NCBI GenBank assembly: GCA_004298385.1
Contig: SCTX01000138.1
Span: forward strand, 1-64,000
Direction of reading: 5' to 3'
DNA length: 64,000 bases
Origin: Betaproteobacteria bacterium
Lineage (GTDB): Bacteria; Pseudomonadota; Gammaproteobacteria; Burkholderiales; SG8-39
In this document: piece after piece, positions 9,052 to 19,327 of the stretch
Layout: each line of letters starts with the position of its first letter
How positions within the stretch are numbered: position 1 is the first letter of the stretch
Notes under the pieces: generated by a model
What the model saw: only the letters and a program-made list of their open reading frames with translations
What the model was told of the DNA's origin: nothing
The model's database searches: none
Made by a program: the position numbers and the translations under genes

Positions 9052-9692
9052 ACCTTGTCCGAAGGCTGCTGCGACTTGGCGTCGAAGTCGAGGCGCTCGC
9101 CGTGCACCAGGTCCACCAGCTTGCTCGCCTGCTGCTCCATGTCGACCAGGAAGCTCTCGACCTTGGCGCGGAAATGGCGGTAGAAAATCATCGCCGGAAT
9201 CGCGACCACCAGGCCGAGCGCGGTGTTATAGAGCGCAACCGAAATGCCGTGCGCGAGCACCTGCGGGTTGGTGCCCGAAGGCGACTGCGAGCCGAAGATT
9301 TCGATCATACCCACCACCGTGCCGAACAAACCCATCAGCGGGGCGATCGTAGCGATGGTGCCCAGGGTGGTGAGAAAGCGCTCCAACTCGTGCGACACGG
9401 CATGCCCCGCCTCTTCGATCGCCTCCTTCATCACGTAGCGCGAACTCTTGTGGTTTCTCAGACCGGCCGCCAGCACCTGGCCCAGCGGCGAATCCTTGGC
9501 GAGTTGCTCCAGCATCCGCGCATTCACGCCGTGCTGCCTGTAGGCGTTGACTACCTTGCCGAACAAATCGGTTGGCACGATTTTTTCTTTGCGCAGCATC
9601 ATCAGGCGCTCGATAATCAAGGCTACCGCAATGATCGAGGCGATCAACAAAGGATAAACCGGCCAGCCCGCGGCGGTGATGAGCGCAAACAA
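9048..9692 (-). CDS. exbB: MotA/TolQ/ExbB proton channel family protein
   Basis: A 214-residue inner-membrane motor subunit. It has an N-terminal membrane helix at about 9-28, a large cytoplasmic loop, then two helices at about 105-130 (ATIAPLMGLFGTVVGMIEIF, the conserved pore segment) and about 150-172 (ISVALYNTALGLVVAIPAMI). These are the MotA/ExbB signatures. The C-terminus is cytoplasmic and ends in a charged tail. It is the first gene of the exbB-exbD-lpxK-Trm112 run, with the promoter presumably in the 436-bp gap upstream that also contains DnaA-box-like sites. Confidence 0.93.
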   Translation of the reverse strand: MFALITAAGWPVYPLLIASIIAVALIIERLMMLRKEKIVPTDLFGKVVNAYRQHGVNARMLEQLAKDSPLGQVLAAGLRNHKSSRYVMKEAIEEAGHAVSHELERFLTTLGTIATIAPLMGLFGTVVGMIEIFGSQSPSGTNPQVLAHGISVALYNTALGLVVAIPAMIFYRHFRAKVESFLVDMEQQASKLVDLVHGERLDFDAKSQQPSDKV

Positions 9693-10128
9693 TTAATCCT
9701 CCTCAAATTTTTTGCCGCCGTCACTTTAGCTTCTGCAGGACTTTTCAGCAAGGCTTACACGACGGACTTAAACGACAGGCCTACACGCCGGCTCATGCAG
9801 CGGCTGCGTCGTACCCGGCGTAGCCGCCCGACACGCGCGCCGTCGCACGCGAAGCGCGTTGTGCGACGCCGTTTTCAGACCCGCGCCGGGAGGCCCGAAT
9901 CGGGTTCAAAGCTTATCCACAATTTGTGTGGATAAAGCTGTGCATAGTTTGCCGGAAATGAACTTAAGTAGAATGCACAAAAGGCTTTTTTGCCGCTGCC
10001 CACAATTTAAACAGACTTTTTTCTCCTTTTTAAACAAGTCGTTACGAAATCTTCAGACGGGAGCAGTTTGCCCAATAAACGAGCAGTCCACGCGCAAGGC
10101 CTTGCTGTGGATAGTGTAATATCCAGAC
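9693..10128. other. 436-bp intergenic region between exbB and xseA
   Basis: Divergent promoter region. The exbB-proximal part has GC-rich text including an imperfect dyad around GCACGCGAAGCGCGTTGTGC (about 9846-9866). The middle has two perfect inverted DnaA boxes at 9913-9935. From about 9990 to 10050 the sequence is AT-rich (runs of T and A), and a third near-consensus box TGTGGATAG lies at 10106-10114, just before xseA. No protein-coding gene is evident. Confidence 0.6.
9913..9935. promoter_or_regulatory. Inverted pair of perfect DnaA boxes
   Basis: TTATCCACA at 9913-9921 and its reverse complement TGTGGATAA at 9927-9935 are separated by 5 bp. Both match the E. coli DnaA-box consensus exactly. 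A one-mismatch box lies at 10106-10114. DnaA binding is inference; there is no dnaA or dnaN in the window, so this need not be the replication origin. Confidence 0.6.
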
Positions 10129-11487
10129 ATGCCTTCAGAGCCAGATTTGACGCGGGTTTCCAGCCCCTTCCCTGCGGAGATCCTCACGGTTTCCGCGTTG
10201 GCGCGAAGCGTGCGCGATCTGCTCGAACATCGCTATCCGCTCGCGTGGGTGGCCGGCGAAATTTCCAATTGCGTCCGCGCCAAGTCCGGGCATCTGTATT
10301 TCTCCCTCAAGGACGAACTAGCGCAGGTGCGCTGCGTCATGTTCCGCAACCGCGGCCAATATCTCGACTGGGAGCCGCGCGAGGGACTCAGGGTGGAAGT
10401 GCGCGCGCTGGTCACCTTGTACGAGGCGCGCGGCGATTTCCAGCTCAACGTGGAATCCATGCGCCGCGCCGGACAGGGCGCCCTGTTCGAAGCCTTTCTG
10501 AGACTGCGCGACAAACTGGAGAAGGAAGGGCTGTTTGACGCTGCGCACAAGAAGCCGCTGCCCTTCTATCCGCGGCGCATCGGCATCGTAACCTCGCTGC
10601 AGGCCGCGGCATTGCGCGACGTGCTGACGACGCTGGCGCGCCGCAATCCTTCCATTCCCGTCATCGTTTATCCGGCGCAGGTGCAGGGCGAAGGCGCGGT
10701 GCAGCAGCTCGCGGCGGCGATTGCCGCCGCCGCAAGTCGCAATGAATGCGACGTCCTGATCCTCTGCCGCGGCGGCGGCTCGATCGAGGACCTGTGGGCC
10801 TTCAACGACGAAGGACTGGCGCGCGCGATCCACGCCTGTCCCATTCCGCTGCTGACCGGAATCGGCCATGAAACCGACTTTACCATCGCCGAATTCGTCG
10901 CCGACCGGCGTGCCGCCACCCCGACTGCCGCGGCCGAACTGGCGAGCCCGGCGCGCGCCGATCTGATCGCCCGCATCACCGCTTTGCGCGCGGGCCTGAG
11001 CGGCCGCGCTGCGCGCAAGATCGAAGACAGCATGCAACAGGTCGACCAACTGCTCCGGCGCATGGTGCATCCGGGGCAAAAGCTGCAAAACCAGCGCGAC
11101 CTGCTGGCGCAACTCACTCAACGGCTGCGCACCGCCTGCGCGCGTGTGCTGGAGCGGCAGCGCTGGCAATTGCTCGACCTAAACCAGCGCCAGCGCGCCG
11201 CCTTGCCGCCTCTGCCCGAATGGAACCGGCGCGTCGCCGCGGCGCGCGCGCGCCTGGCACTGGCATGGCGCAATCGCATCGAGCATGCCGAGGCCGAGAT
11301 GCGTGCGCTCGGCGCGCACCTCGCTCACCTCGACCCGCGAGCGGTGCTGCAACGGGGCTACAGCGTGGTCCGCGATAGCTCGGGCGCCATCCTGCGCAGC
11401 GCCGGCACACTCTCGCCGGGCGACGCGGTCGATATCACGTTCTCGCAAGGAGGCGCGGAGGCACGCGTCGTGCGCACGCGCCGCTAG
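10129..11487 (+). CDS. xseA: Exodeoxyribonuclease VII large subunit
   Basis: XseA is the catalytic subunit of ExoVII, which degrades single-stranded DNA from either end, with several XseB small subunits. The 452-residue protein has the N-terminal OB fold (about 17-110, with LTVSALARSVRDLLE and WVAGEISN), the catalytic domain with RIGIVTS and DVLILCRGGGSIEDLWAFNDE near residues 205-225, and GIGHETDFTIAEFVADRRAATPTAAAE near 243-269, followed by the long coiled-coil region and a C-terminal segment containing LQRGYSVVRD. The ATG at 10129 is the natural start. xseB is not in the window. Confidence 0.95.
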   Translation: MPSEPDLTRVSSPFPAEILTVSALARSVRDLLEHRYPLAWVAGEISNCVRAKSGHLYFSLKDELAQVRCVMFRNRGQYLDWEPREGLRVEVRALVTLYEARGDFQLNVESMRRAGQGALFEAFLRLRDKLEKEGLFDAAHKKPLPFYPRRIGIVTSLQAAALRDVLTTLARRNPSIPVIVYPAQVQGEGAVQQLAAAIAAAASRNECDVLILCRGGGSIEDLWAFNDEGLARAIHACPIPLLTGIGHETDFTIAEFVADRRAATPTAAAELASPARADLIARITALRAGLSGRAARKIEDSMQQVDQLLRRMVHPGQKLQNQRDLLAQLTQRLRTACARVLERQRWQLLDLNQRQRAALPPLPEWNRRVAAARARLALAWRNRIEHAEAEMRALGAHLAHLDPRAVLQRGYSVVRDSSGAILRSAGTLSPGDAVDITFSQGGAEARVVRTRR

Positions 11488-11595
11488 GCTGCCGCAGCGG
11501 CACCGGGCAGCGGCGGCGTGTGCTAAACTTCAAGTGGTCATCCGGAGGCCGCTCCTCGGCGGCCGATCTAGATCAACATAAATGGAGGTCTTCAA

Positions 11596-12177
11596 ATGGG
11601 CGCAATTTTCCAGTCGCTGGGACGCAGTATCGCCGCGGGTGTAGTCCTCGTCATAGTCCTTATTCTCGCCGTCGGTACGGGAATCCATTACGACCATGCC
11701 TGGGGCGCGTTCCTCGTGCGCTGGCTGCACGTCATCTCGGGCGTGATGTGGGTCGGCCTGCTCTGGTACTTCAACTTCGTGCAGATTCCGTCCATGCCGA
11801 AAATACCGGACGAGCAGAAACCGGCGATAGGCAAGGTCATCGCGCCGACCGCATTGTTCTGGTTCCGCTGGGCCGCGCTCGCCACCGTCGTCACCGGCCT
11901 GCTCCTCGCCGGGATGAACGGCTATATCGGCGCGCTGCTCACCTTTGCGCGCCCGTTCACCGCCATTGCGATCGGCATGTGGCTCGGACTGATCATGGCG
12001 TTCAACGTCTGGTTCATCATCTGGCCCAACCAGAAGAAAGCACTCGGCATCGTGGCGGTTGAAGCGGACGCCAAGGCCAAGGCCGCGCGCCTGGCGATGC
12101 TCACCTCGCGCTTCAATACCATGCTGTCGATTCCGATGCTCTACTGCATGGTGGCGCAGCAGAACGGCGGCCTGTAA
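11596..12177 (+). CDS. Urate hydroxylase PuuD-like membrane protein
   Basis: A 193-residue integral membrane protein with four or five helices (about 11-30, 38-58, 85-108, 118-142, 172-190). WLHVISGVMWVGLLWYFNFVQIP near residues 43-65 and FRWAALATVVTGLLL near 90-104 resemble the membrane N-terminal domain of PuuD-type urate oxidases. Characterised PuuD proteins carry a C-terminal cytochrome c domain that is missing here, so this is the stand-alone membrane form, and urate oxidation should not be assumed. A strong ribosome binding site (GGAGG) precedes the ATG. No purine catabolism genes are nearby. Confidence 0.7.
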   Translation: MGAIFQSLGRSIAAGVVLVIVLILAVGTGIHYDHAWGAFLVRWLHVISGVMWVGLLWYFNFVQIPSMPKIPDEQKPAIGKVIAPTALFWFRWAALATVVTGLLLAGMNGYIGALLTFARPFTAIAIGMWLGLIMAFNVWFIIWPNQKKALGIVAVEADAKAKAARLAMLTSRFNTMLSIPMLYCMVAQQNGGL

Positions 12178-12256
12178 TCAGCCCACCCGGCACTAAGGAA
12201 AGGGGCCCGTTCGGACCCCCTGTTTCACATTATGCGCCCCGCCGGTGGCATAATGA

Positions 12257-12283
12257 AAAAGGCAGGGATGAACCCTGCCTTTT
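12257..12283. terminator. Bidirectional intrinsic terminator
   Basis: The stem GGCAGGG/CCCTGCC (12261-12267 and 12273-12279) has a 5-nt loop and is flanked by AAAA on one side and TTTT on the other, so it can serve both the PuuD-like gene and the convergent Ala/Lys-rich gene. A second GC-rich hairpin lies at about 12202-12219. Confidence 0.75.
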
Positions 12284-12297
12284 GACAAGAAGCGAAA

Positions 12298-12525
12298 TTA
12301 CTTCGCGGCTTTTTTGGCTTTCTTACCTTTGCCTTTTTTGGCTTTGGGCGCTTCGGCCTTGGCTTTGGCTTCGGCTTTGGGGGCTTCGGCTTTGGCAGCC
12401 GGAGCAGCCGGAGCAGCAGCCGGGGTCGCCGGGGTGGCGGGCGTGGCGGGTTTAGCTTGCGCAAAAGCGGTAGCGCTCGCAGCGGCGAACAGGGTAGCAA
12501 CCAGGGCGGAGATCAGCTTGTTCAT
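12298..12525 (-). CDS. Secreted Ala/Pro/Lys-rich small protein
   Basis: A 75-residue protein starting at the ATG at 12525, which has a good ribosome binding site (GAGAGGAA) upstream. Residues 1-22 (MNKLISALVATLFAAASATAFAQ) form a clear Sec signal peptide with an AFA-Q cleavage site. The mature part is only about 50 residues of low complexity: repeats of KPATPATPATPAAAP, then AKAEAPKAEAKAKAEAPKAK and a basic tail KKGKGKKAKKAAK. It resembles small periplasmic Ala/Lys-rich proteins and superficially the histone H1-like tails, but the signal peptide argues for export. Its function is unknown. Confidence 0.7.
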   Translation of the reverse strand: MNKLISALVATLFAAASATAFAQAKPATPATPATPAAAPAAPAAKAEAPKAEAKAKAEAPKAKKGKGKKAKKAAK

Positions 12526-12738
12526 GGATATTCCTCTCGATAGTTGAAGGTGGGCGACAGGCAAGAAATTGCGATGTCACCGGCAATAACGCCGACCGAG
12601 GCACCGTGGTTGACAAGCGATATCCAGTTTTCGGGCACGGCCGTTTCGCGCCAGAGCCCAGGGGCGAGGCCCCCTAGCGTCCATGGCCCTACCCCGCCCG
12701 GTGTATCAGGCGCAGCGTCGGGTGCCCGATCTTAGCGC

Positions 12739-14046
12739 TCAGGCGGCCTTGATTTGCTTGGCCGTGTCGAAGAACTGCTCGTCTTCGGTCGATCCGTGCA
12801 AGGCCGTGGTCGAGGACTTGCCGCCCTGCACCACCTGGGTCACATCGTCGAAATAGCTGGTGCCGACTTCGCGCTGGTGCTTGACGGCGGTGAAGCCCTT
12901 TTCGGCCGCCGCGAACTCCTTTTGCTGCAGCTCGACGAAGGCGGTCATGTTGTTGCGCGCGTAGCCGTACGCAAGCTCGAACATCGAGTAGTTGAGCGCA
13001 TGGAACCCTGCCAGGGTGATGAACTGGAACTTGTAGCCCATGGCGCCGAGTTCGCGCTGGAACTTGGCGATGGTAGCGTCGTCGAGGTTGCGCTTCCAGT
13101 TGAACGAGGGCGAGCAGTTGTAGGCAAGCATCTTGCCAGGGTATTTGCTGCGCACGCCTTCGGCGAATTTTTTGGCGAAATCCAGATCCGGAGTGCCGGT
13201 TTCGCACCAAACCATATCGGCATATTCGGCGTAGGCAATGCCGCGCGACAAGGCCTGCTCGAAGCCGTTCTTGACGCGGTAAAAGCCCTCGGCGGTACGC
13301 TCACCGGTAAGGAACGGCTTATCGTTTTCGTCGATATCGGAGGTGACCAGGTTGGCCGCCTCGGCATCGGTACGCGCCAGCACGACCGTAGGCACACCCA
13401 TGATGTCGGCGGCGAGCCGCGCGGCCACGAGCTTCTGCACCGCCTCCTGCGTAGGCACCAGTACCTTCCCGCCCATGTGGCCGCATTTCTTCACCGAAGC
13501 GAGTTGATCTTCGAAGTGCACACCGGCGGCGCCCGCCTCGATCATGGCGCGCATGAGTTCATGGGCATTGAGCACTCCGCCGAATCCCGCTTCGGCGTCG
13601 GCCACGATGGGCGCGAAGAAATCGATATCGCCCCTGCCTTCCATGTGCTGGATCTGATCGGCGCGCGCCAGCGCATTGTTGATCCGTTTCACCACCGTGG
13701 GCACGCTGGTTGCGGCGTACAGCGACTGGTCCGGATACATGGAAAGACTGTCGTTGGCATCCGCCGCCACCTGCCAGCCCGACAGGTAGATTGCGGGAAC
13801 CCCGGCTTTCACCTGCTGCATCGCCTGGTTGCCGGTGACCGCGCCGAGCGAGTTGACGAACGGCATCTCCCGCGTCATCTTCCACAACTTCTCCGCGCCG
13901 CGCTTGGCCAGTGTGTATTCGATCTGCACCGAACCGCGCAAGCGGTACACGTCTTCCGCGGCGTAACCGCGCTTGACGCCCTTCCAGCGCGGATTCTCGG
14001 CCCAATCTTTCTTGATCTTGGCAATTTCCTGCTCTCGACGATTCAT
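12739..14046 (-). CDS. aceA: Isocitrate lyase
   Basis: Splits isocitrate to glyoxylate and succinate, the first step of the glyoxylate bypass. The 435-residue length is that of the bacterial enzyme. The active-site loop carries [18 protein letters not shown] near residues 190-207 with the catalytic Cys; other family blocks are [20 protein letters not shown] near 90, [15 protein letters not shown] near 145, RTDAEAANL near 230 and [11 protein letters not shown] near 310. I chose the ATG at 14046 ([15 protein letters not shown]), which has GAGAGGAAA upstream; the frame stays open further but that text is not conserved in character. It is divergent from icd across 563 bp, so the two enzymes competing for isocitrate share a control region. 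No malate synthase is in view. Confidence 0.97.
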   Translation of the reverse strand: MNRREQEIAKIKKDWAENPRWKGVKRGYAAEDVYRLRGSVQIEYTLAKRGAEKLWKMTREMPFVNSLGAVTGNQAMQQVKAGVPAIYLSGWQVAADANDSLSMYPDQSLYAATSVPTVVKRINNALARADQIQHMEGRGDIDFFAPIVADAEAGFGGVLNAHELMRAMIEAGAAGVHFEDQLASVKKCGHMGGKVLVPTQEAVQKLVAARLAADIMGVPTVVLARTDAEAANLVTSDIDENDKPFLTGERTAEGFYRVKNGFEQALSRGIAYAEYADMVWCETGTPDLDFAKKFAEGVRSKYPGKMLAYNCSPSFNWKRNLDDATIAKFQRELGAMGYKFQFITLAGFHALNYSMFELAYGYARNNMTAFVELQQKEFAAAEKGFTAVKHQREVGTSYFDDVTQVVQGGKSSTTALHGSTEDEQFFDTAKQIKAA

Positions 14047-14609
14047 GATTTCCTCTCGAAAAAAGTTTATTGGCAGAGCGCACCTTGCGCCTGGATTATA
14101 TTGGCGGACGAAAAGACCCGATTGGGTGAGAGACTCTCGCCTTCCCGCCATGCGTCGCCCTGTTTGGACGCGCCACATCTGACGGCACGGGATCGTAGCC
14201 GGCCGCCTGCCAGGTCATCGACGCGGTTGGCATCGGCCCGGTCTGAAAACACGGAAGTCGCGCTCCCGCACGATCAACTGTTTCAGCATATCGATGTTAT
14301 TGGTGCTACGCAACACAAAAAATAAATACATTAAAATTCAATAAAACAACTGACTAAAGATATATTCGATCAAATTCTCCGTATTGCGAACGTTCGTTTC
14401 ACGAAATTGGTGCATGGCCGCAATTCGCTCCCGCGCAGACTTGCAAGCAGCGGTTAAACCCTGCTGTGAACCAGAGTAAAATATTAGTGTGATTATACAC
14501 ATGTCGTGTATCATATATAAGATATAAGAGTTGTCAACCCCCCCTTTCCCGGTTGTCGTCCCCCTCCAATTCTATCCCTTTCAATTCCATCCCTTTCAGA
14601 GGAGTTCCC
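14047..14609. promoter_or_regulatory. Shared aceA/icd control region
   Basis: A 563-bp gap, AT-rich from about 14310 to 14535. It includes a short perfect dyad ATACAC-N5-GTGTAT at 14495-14511, followed by TATATAAGATATAAG that could supply a -10 element for icd. Just before icd a 15-bp unit (CAATTCTATCCCTTT, then CAATTCCATCCCTTT) is repeated in tandem at about 14566-14597, ending in the AGAGGAG ribosome binding site. No gene was seen. Operator function is inferred. Confidence 0.5.
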
Positions 14610-15872
14610 ATGGCCAGCTACAAGCACATCAAAGTCCCGGGCATAGGCGAAAAAATCCGCGTCCGGCCGGATAATTCCCTTGAGGTACCCGACCAGCCGA
14701 TTATTCCCTACATCGAGGGCGATGGGACCGGCGTCGACATTACTCCGGTCATGATCAAGGTGGTCGATGCGGCGGTGGCCAAGGCTTACGCCGGCAAGCG
14801 CAAAATCTCGTGGATGGAAATGTACGCCGGCGGGAAATCGTGCAAGGTGTACGGTGAAAACGTCTGGCTGCCGGACGAAACCTTGGAGATTTCCAAGGAG
14901 TACGTGGTGTCGATCAAGGGGCCGCTCACCACACCTGTCGGCGGCGGCATCCGCTCCATCAACGTGGCGCTGCGCCAGCAGCTCGACCTTTACGTCTGCC
15001 TGAGGCCGGTGCGTTACTTCCCCGGCGTGCCCAGCCCGGTCAAGGAGCCGGAAAAGACCGACATGGTCATCTTCCGCGAGAATGCGGAGGACATCTACGC
15101 CGGCATCGAATGGGCGGCAGAGACCCCAGAGGCGAAGAAGGTGATCGATTTCCTGATCAACGAAATGAAGGTCAAAAAGATCCGCTTCCCCGCGACTTCG
15201 GCAATCGGCATCAAGCCGGTTTCACGCGAGGGCAGCGAGCGGTTGATCCGGAAGGCGTTCCAGTACGCGATCGACAACAAGCGCAAGTCGGTCACACTGG
15301 TGCACAAGGGCAATATCCAGAAATTCACCGAAGGCGCATTCCGCGATTGGGGCTATGCGCTGGCACAAAGGGAGTTCGATGCCAAGCTGATCGACGGCGG
15401 TCCGTGGGCCAGCTACAAGAACCCCAAGAACGGCCAGGAGATCGTGGTTAAAGACGTAATTACCGACGCCTTCCTGCAGCAGATTCTGCTGCGTCCGGCA
15501 GAATATGACGTGATCGCCACGCTTAACCTGAACGGCGACTACATCTCCGACGCCCTGGCGGCGCAAGTGGGCGGCATCGGCATCGCCCCCGGCGCCAACA
15601 TGTCCGACACCATAGCCATGTTCGAAGCCACCCACGGCACCGCGCCGAAATACGCGGGCAAGGACTATGTCAATCCGGGCTCGGAGATCCTCTCCGCCGA
15701 GATGATGCTGCGCCACATGGGCTGGGCCGAAGCCGCGAATCTGATCATCAAAGCGATGGGCGAGGCAATCAAAGCCAAGACTGTGACCTACGACTTTGCG
15801 CGCCTCATGACCGGCGCGAAGCAGGTGTCGTGCTCCGGCTTTGGCCAGGTCTTGATCGAACACATGCGCTAA
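14610..15872 (+). CDS. icd: Isocitrate dehydrogenase (NADP+)
   Basis: Oxidatively decarboxylates isocitrate to 2-oxoglutarate in the TCA cycle. At 420 residues it is the E. coli-type homodimeric enzyme. Substrate contacts are visible in IEGDGTG near residue 35, [23 protein letters not shown] with the regulatory Ser near 110-132, and [13 protein letters not shown] near 155. The metal/cofactor part appears as [19 protein letters not shown] near 310 and [13 protein letters not shown] near 345. The ATG at 14610 follows AGAGGAG. The phosphorylatable Ser loop suggests control by an AceK kinase/phosphatase encoded elsewhere, in keeping with the adjacent isocitrate lyase. Confidence 0.96.
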   Translation: MASYKHIKVPGIGEKIRVRPDNSLEVPDQPIIPYIEGDGTGVDITPVMIKVVDAAVAKAYAGKRKISWMEMYAGGKSCKVYGENVWLPDETLEISKEYVVSIKGPLTTPVGGGIRSINVALRQQLDLYVCLRPVRYFPGVPSPVKEPEKTDMVIFRENAEDIYAGIEWAAETPEAKKVIDFLINEMKVKKIRFPATSAIGIKPVSREGSERLIRKAFQYAIDNKRKSVTLVHKGNIQKFTEGAFRDWGYALAQREFDAKLIDGGPWASYKNPKNGQEIVVKDVITDAFLQQILLRPAEYDVIATLNLNGDYISDALAAQVGGIGIAPGANMSDTIAMFEATHGTAPKYAGKDYVNPGSEILSAEMMLRHMGWAEAANLIIKAMGEAIKAKTVTYDFARLMTGAKQVSCSGFGQVLIEHMR

Positions 15873-15925
15873 CCGCAGTGCATTTCGGCGCCAGCGCGGT
15901 CCCGCTCGCCCGGGCGCGAAAGGAA

Positions 15926-15960
15926 AACGGCCGCAGGCACAACGCCTGCGGCCGTTCTTG
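15926..15960 (+). terminator. icd intrinsic terminator
   Basis: A strong hairpin (AACGGCCGCAGGC / GCCTGCGGCCGTT, 5-nt loop) at 15926-15956 followed by CTTGTT. The rest of the gap to clpS (15961-16249) contains no supported gene; a promoter for clpS-clpA must lie in it but no clear consensus was found. Confidence 0.85.
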
Positions 15961-16249
15961 TTATTTCGTCCGCGGCAAAGAAACCTCCTTGCCCCGCCGC
16001 TGGCGTGAACACGGCTTTTCCGCTACCGCGAACCGGACCCGCGCCGCGCCAGCATGATCGAACGCGCCGCCTGCGGGAGTATTGCGCCGCACCGTGACAG
16101 CGATTAGGATTACACTCAACGAATGAGCTTTCTCTGGCGATTTTCGGGCGATAATGCAACGTCAGGCGAAACGCCGCGGCGCGCGTTATAGTCCAAAGTA
16201 AATTGACTGAGCGAAAAATCTGGCATAGTGTCTAGGTGGGTGGGCGAGC

Positions 16250-16557
16250 ATGGCAAACCGGGCGCGTGAAGGCACCGTCTTAGAGGCGAAAAAGGCCAAG
16301 GTCAAGCCGCCGCCGCTGTTCAAGGTGATGTTGTTGAATGACGACTATACGCCGATGGAATTCGTGGTCGTGGTGCTGCAAACATTCTTCAGCCTGAGCC
16401 GCGAACAGGCGACGCAGGTGATGCTGAAAGTGCACCGGGAAGGCATGGGGGTATGCGGCGTCTACCCGAAGGACGTCGCCTTAACCAAGGTAGAGCAGGT
16501 GGGCAGCTTCGCCCGCCAGCATCAACATCCGCTTCAATGCGTGATGGAGGAAACTGA

Positions 16558-16561
<4 letters not shown>
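16250..16561 (+). CDS. clpS: ATP-dependent Clp protease adaptor ClpS
   Basis: ClpS delivers N-end-rule substrates to ClpAP. The 103-residue protein has a flexible N-terminal extension and then the core with [16 protein letters not shown] near residues 25-40, which forms the N-degron pocket, and [21 protein letters not shown] near 57-77. The stop overlaps the start of clpA (ATGA), giving translational coupling with its partner. Confidence 0.97.
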
Positions 16562-18837
<2,276 letters not shown>

Positions 18838-18856
18838 AGAACTAGCCACGCCGGAG

Positions 18857-18882
18857 AAAGGCCGCCGCGCGCGGCCTTTTTT
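18857..18882 (+). terminator. clpA intrinsic terminator
   Basis: The stem GGCCGC/GCGGCC with a CGCGC-type loop is preceded by AAA and followed by TTTTTT, 20 bp after the clpA stop. Confidence 0.9.
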
Positions 18883-19012
18883 CCCCCTGCGGATTCGGCT
18901 GATGGCCCGGTAAGCCGTGAGCCGTACTTGACAGCTCGGAATCCCAAGGGGAAACTGGAAAAAAAGAAGAACACAAGCATCGCCACAGCACTCAAAGGAA
19001 GGAGATCCGTAA

Positions 19013-19318
19013 ATGGAAAAAATGCGCGTTACCTTATTGGCTGCCGCATTCATTGGCAGCGGACTGGCGCTACCCGCAAGCGCCCAGGATGCCAACATCG
19101 GCCGCAATCTCGCCGCAAGCTGCGTCACTTGCCACGGCAAGAACGCGACCCGCACCGGAACCCTGGACGGCATGCCGAAAAACGAGTTGATGCAGACAAT
19201 GAAGGATTTCAAATCCGGCGCCAGACCCGCAACGCTCATGCACCAGTTGTCCAAGGGCTACACCGACCAGCAGGTGGAGCTGATCGGGGAGTATTTCTCG
19301 AAACAGAAAGCCAAGTAG
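19013..19318 (+). CDS. fccA: Cytochrome c subunit of flavocytochrome c (sulfide dehydrogenase type)
   Basis: A 101-residue periplasmic class I monoheme cytochrome c. Residues 1-24 form a Sec signal peptide (ending PASAQ), and the heme attachment site CVTCH is at residues 37-41. A Met for the sixth ligand may be in TLDGMPKNEL or further on. It has a strong GGAAGGAGAT ribosome binding site. It lies 9 bp upstream of the FAD-binding partner, so the pair makes a typical flavocytochrome c: electrons from sulfide pass from FAD to this heme and on to the respiratory chain. Monoheme subunits are known in the FccA/SoxE families. Confidence 0.88.
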   Translation: MEKMRVTLLAAAFIGSGLALPASAQDANIGRNLAASCVTCHGKNATRTGTLDGMPKNELMQTMKDFKSGARPATLMHQLSKGYTDQQVELIGEYFSKQKAK

Positions 19319-19327
19319 GGGGAAATC

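Noticed and set aside
9693-10128. Chromosomal replication origin
   Set aside because: Two perfect DnaA boxes and an AT-rich stretch are suggestive, but dnaA, dnaN, gidA/parAB and a dense box cluster are absent, so I only report the boxes.
12754-14325. Long plus-strand frame opposite aceA
   Set aside because: Antisense shadow of isocitrate lyase with typical His/Arg/Gly-rich shadow composition.
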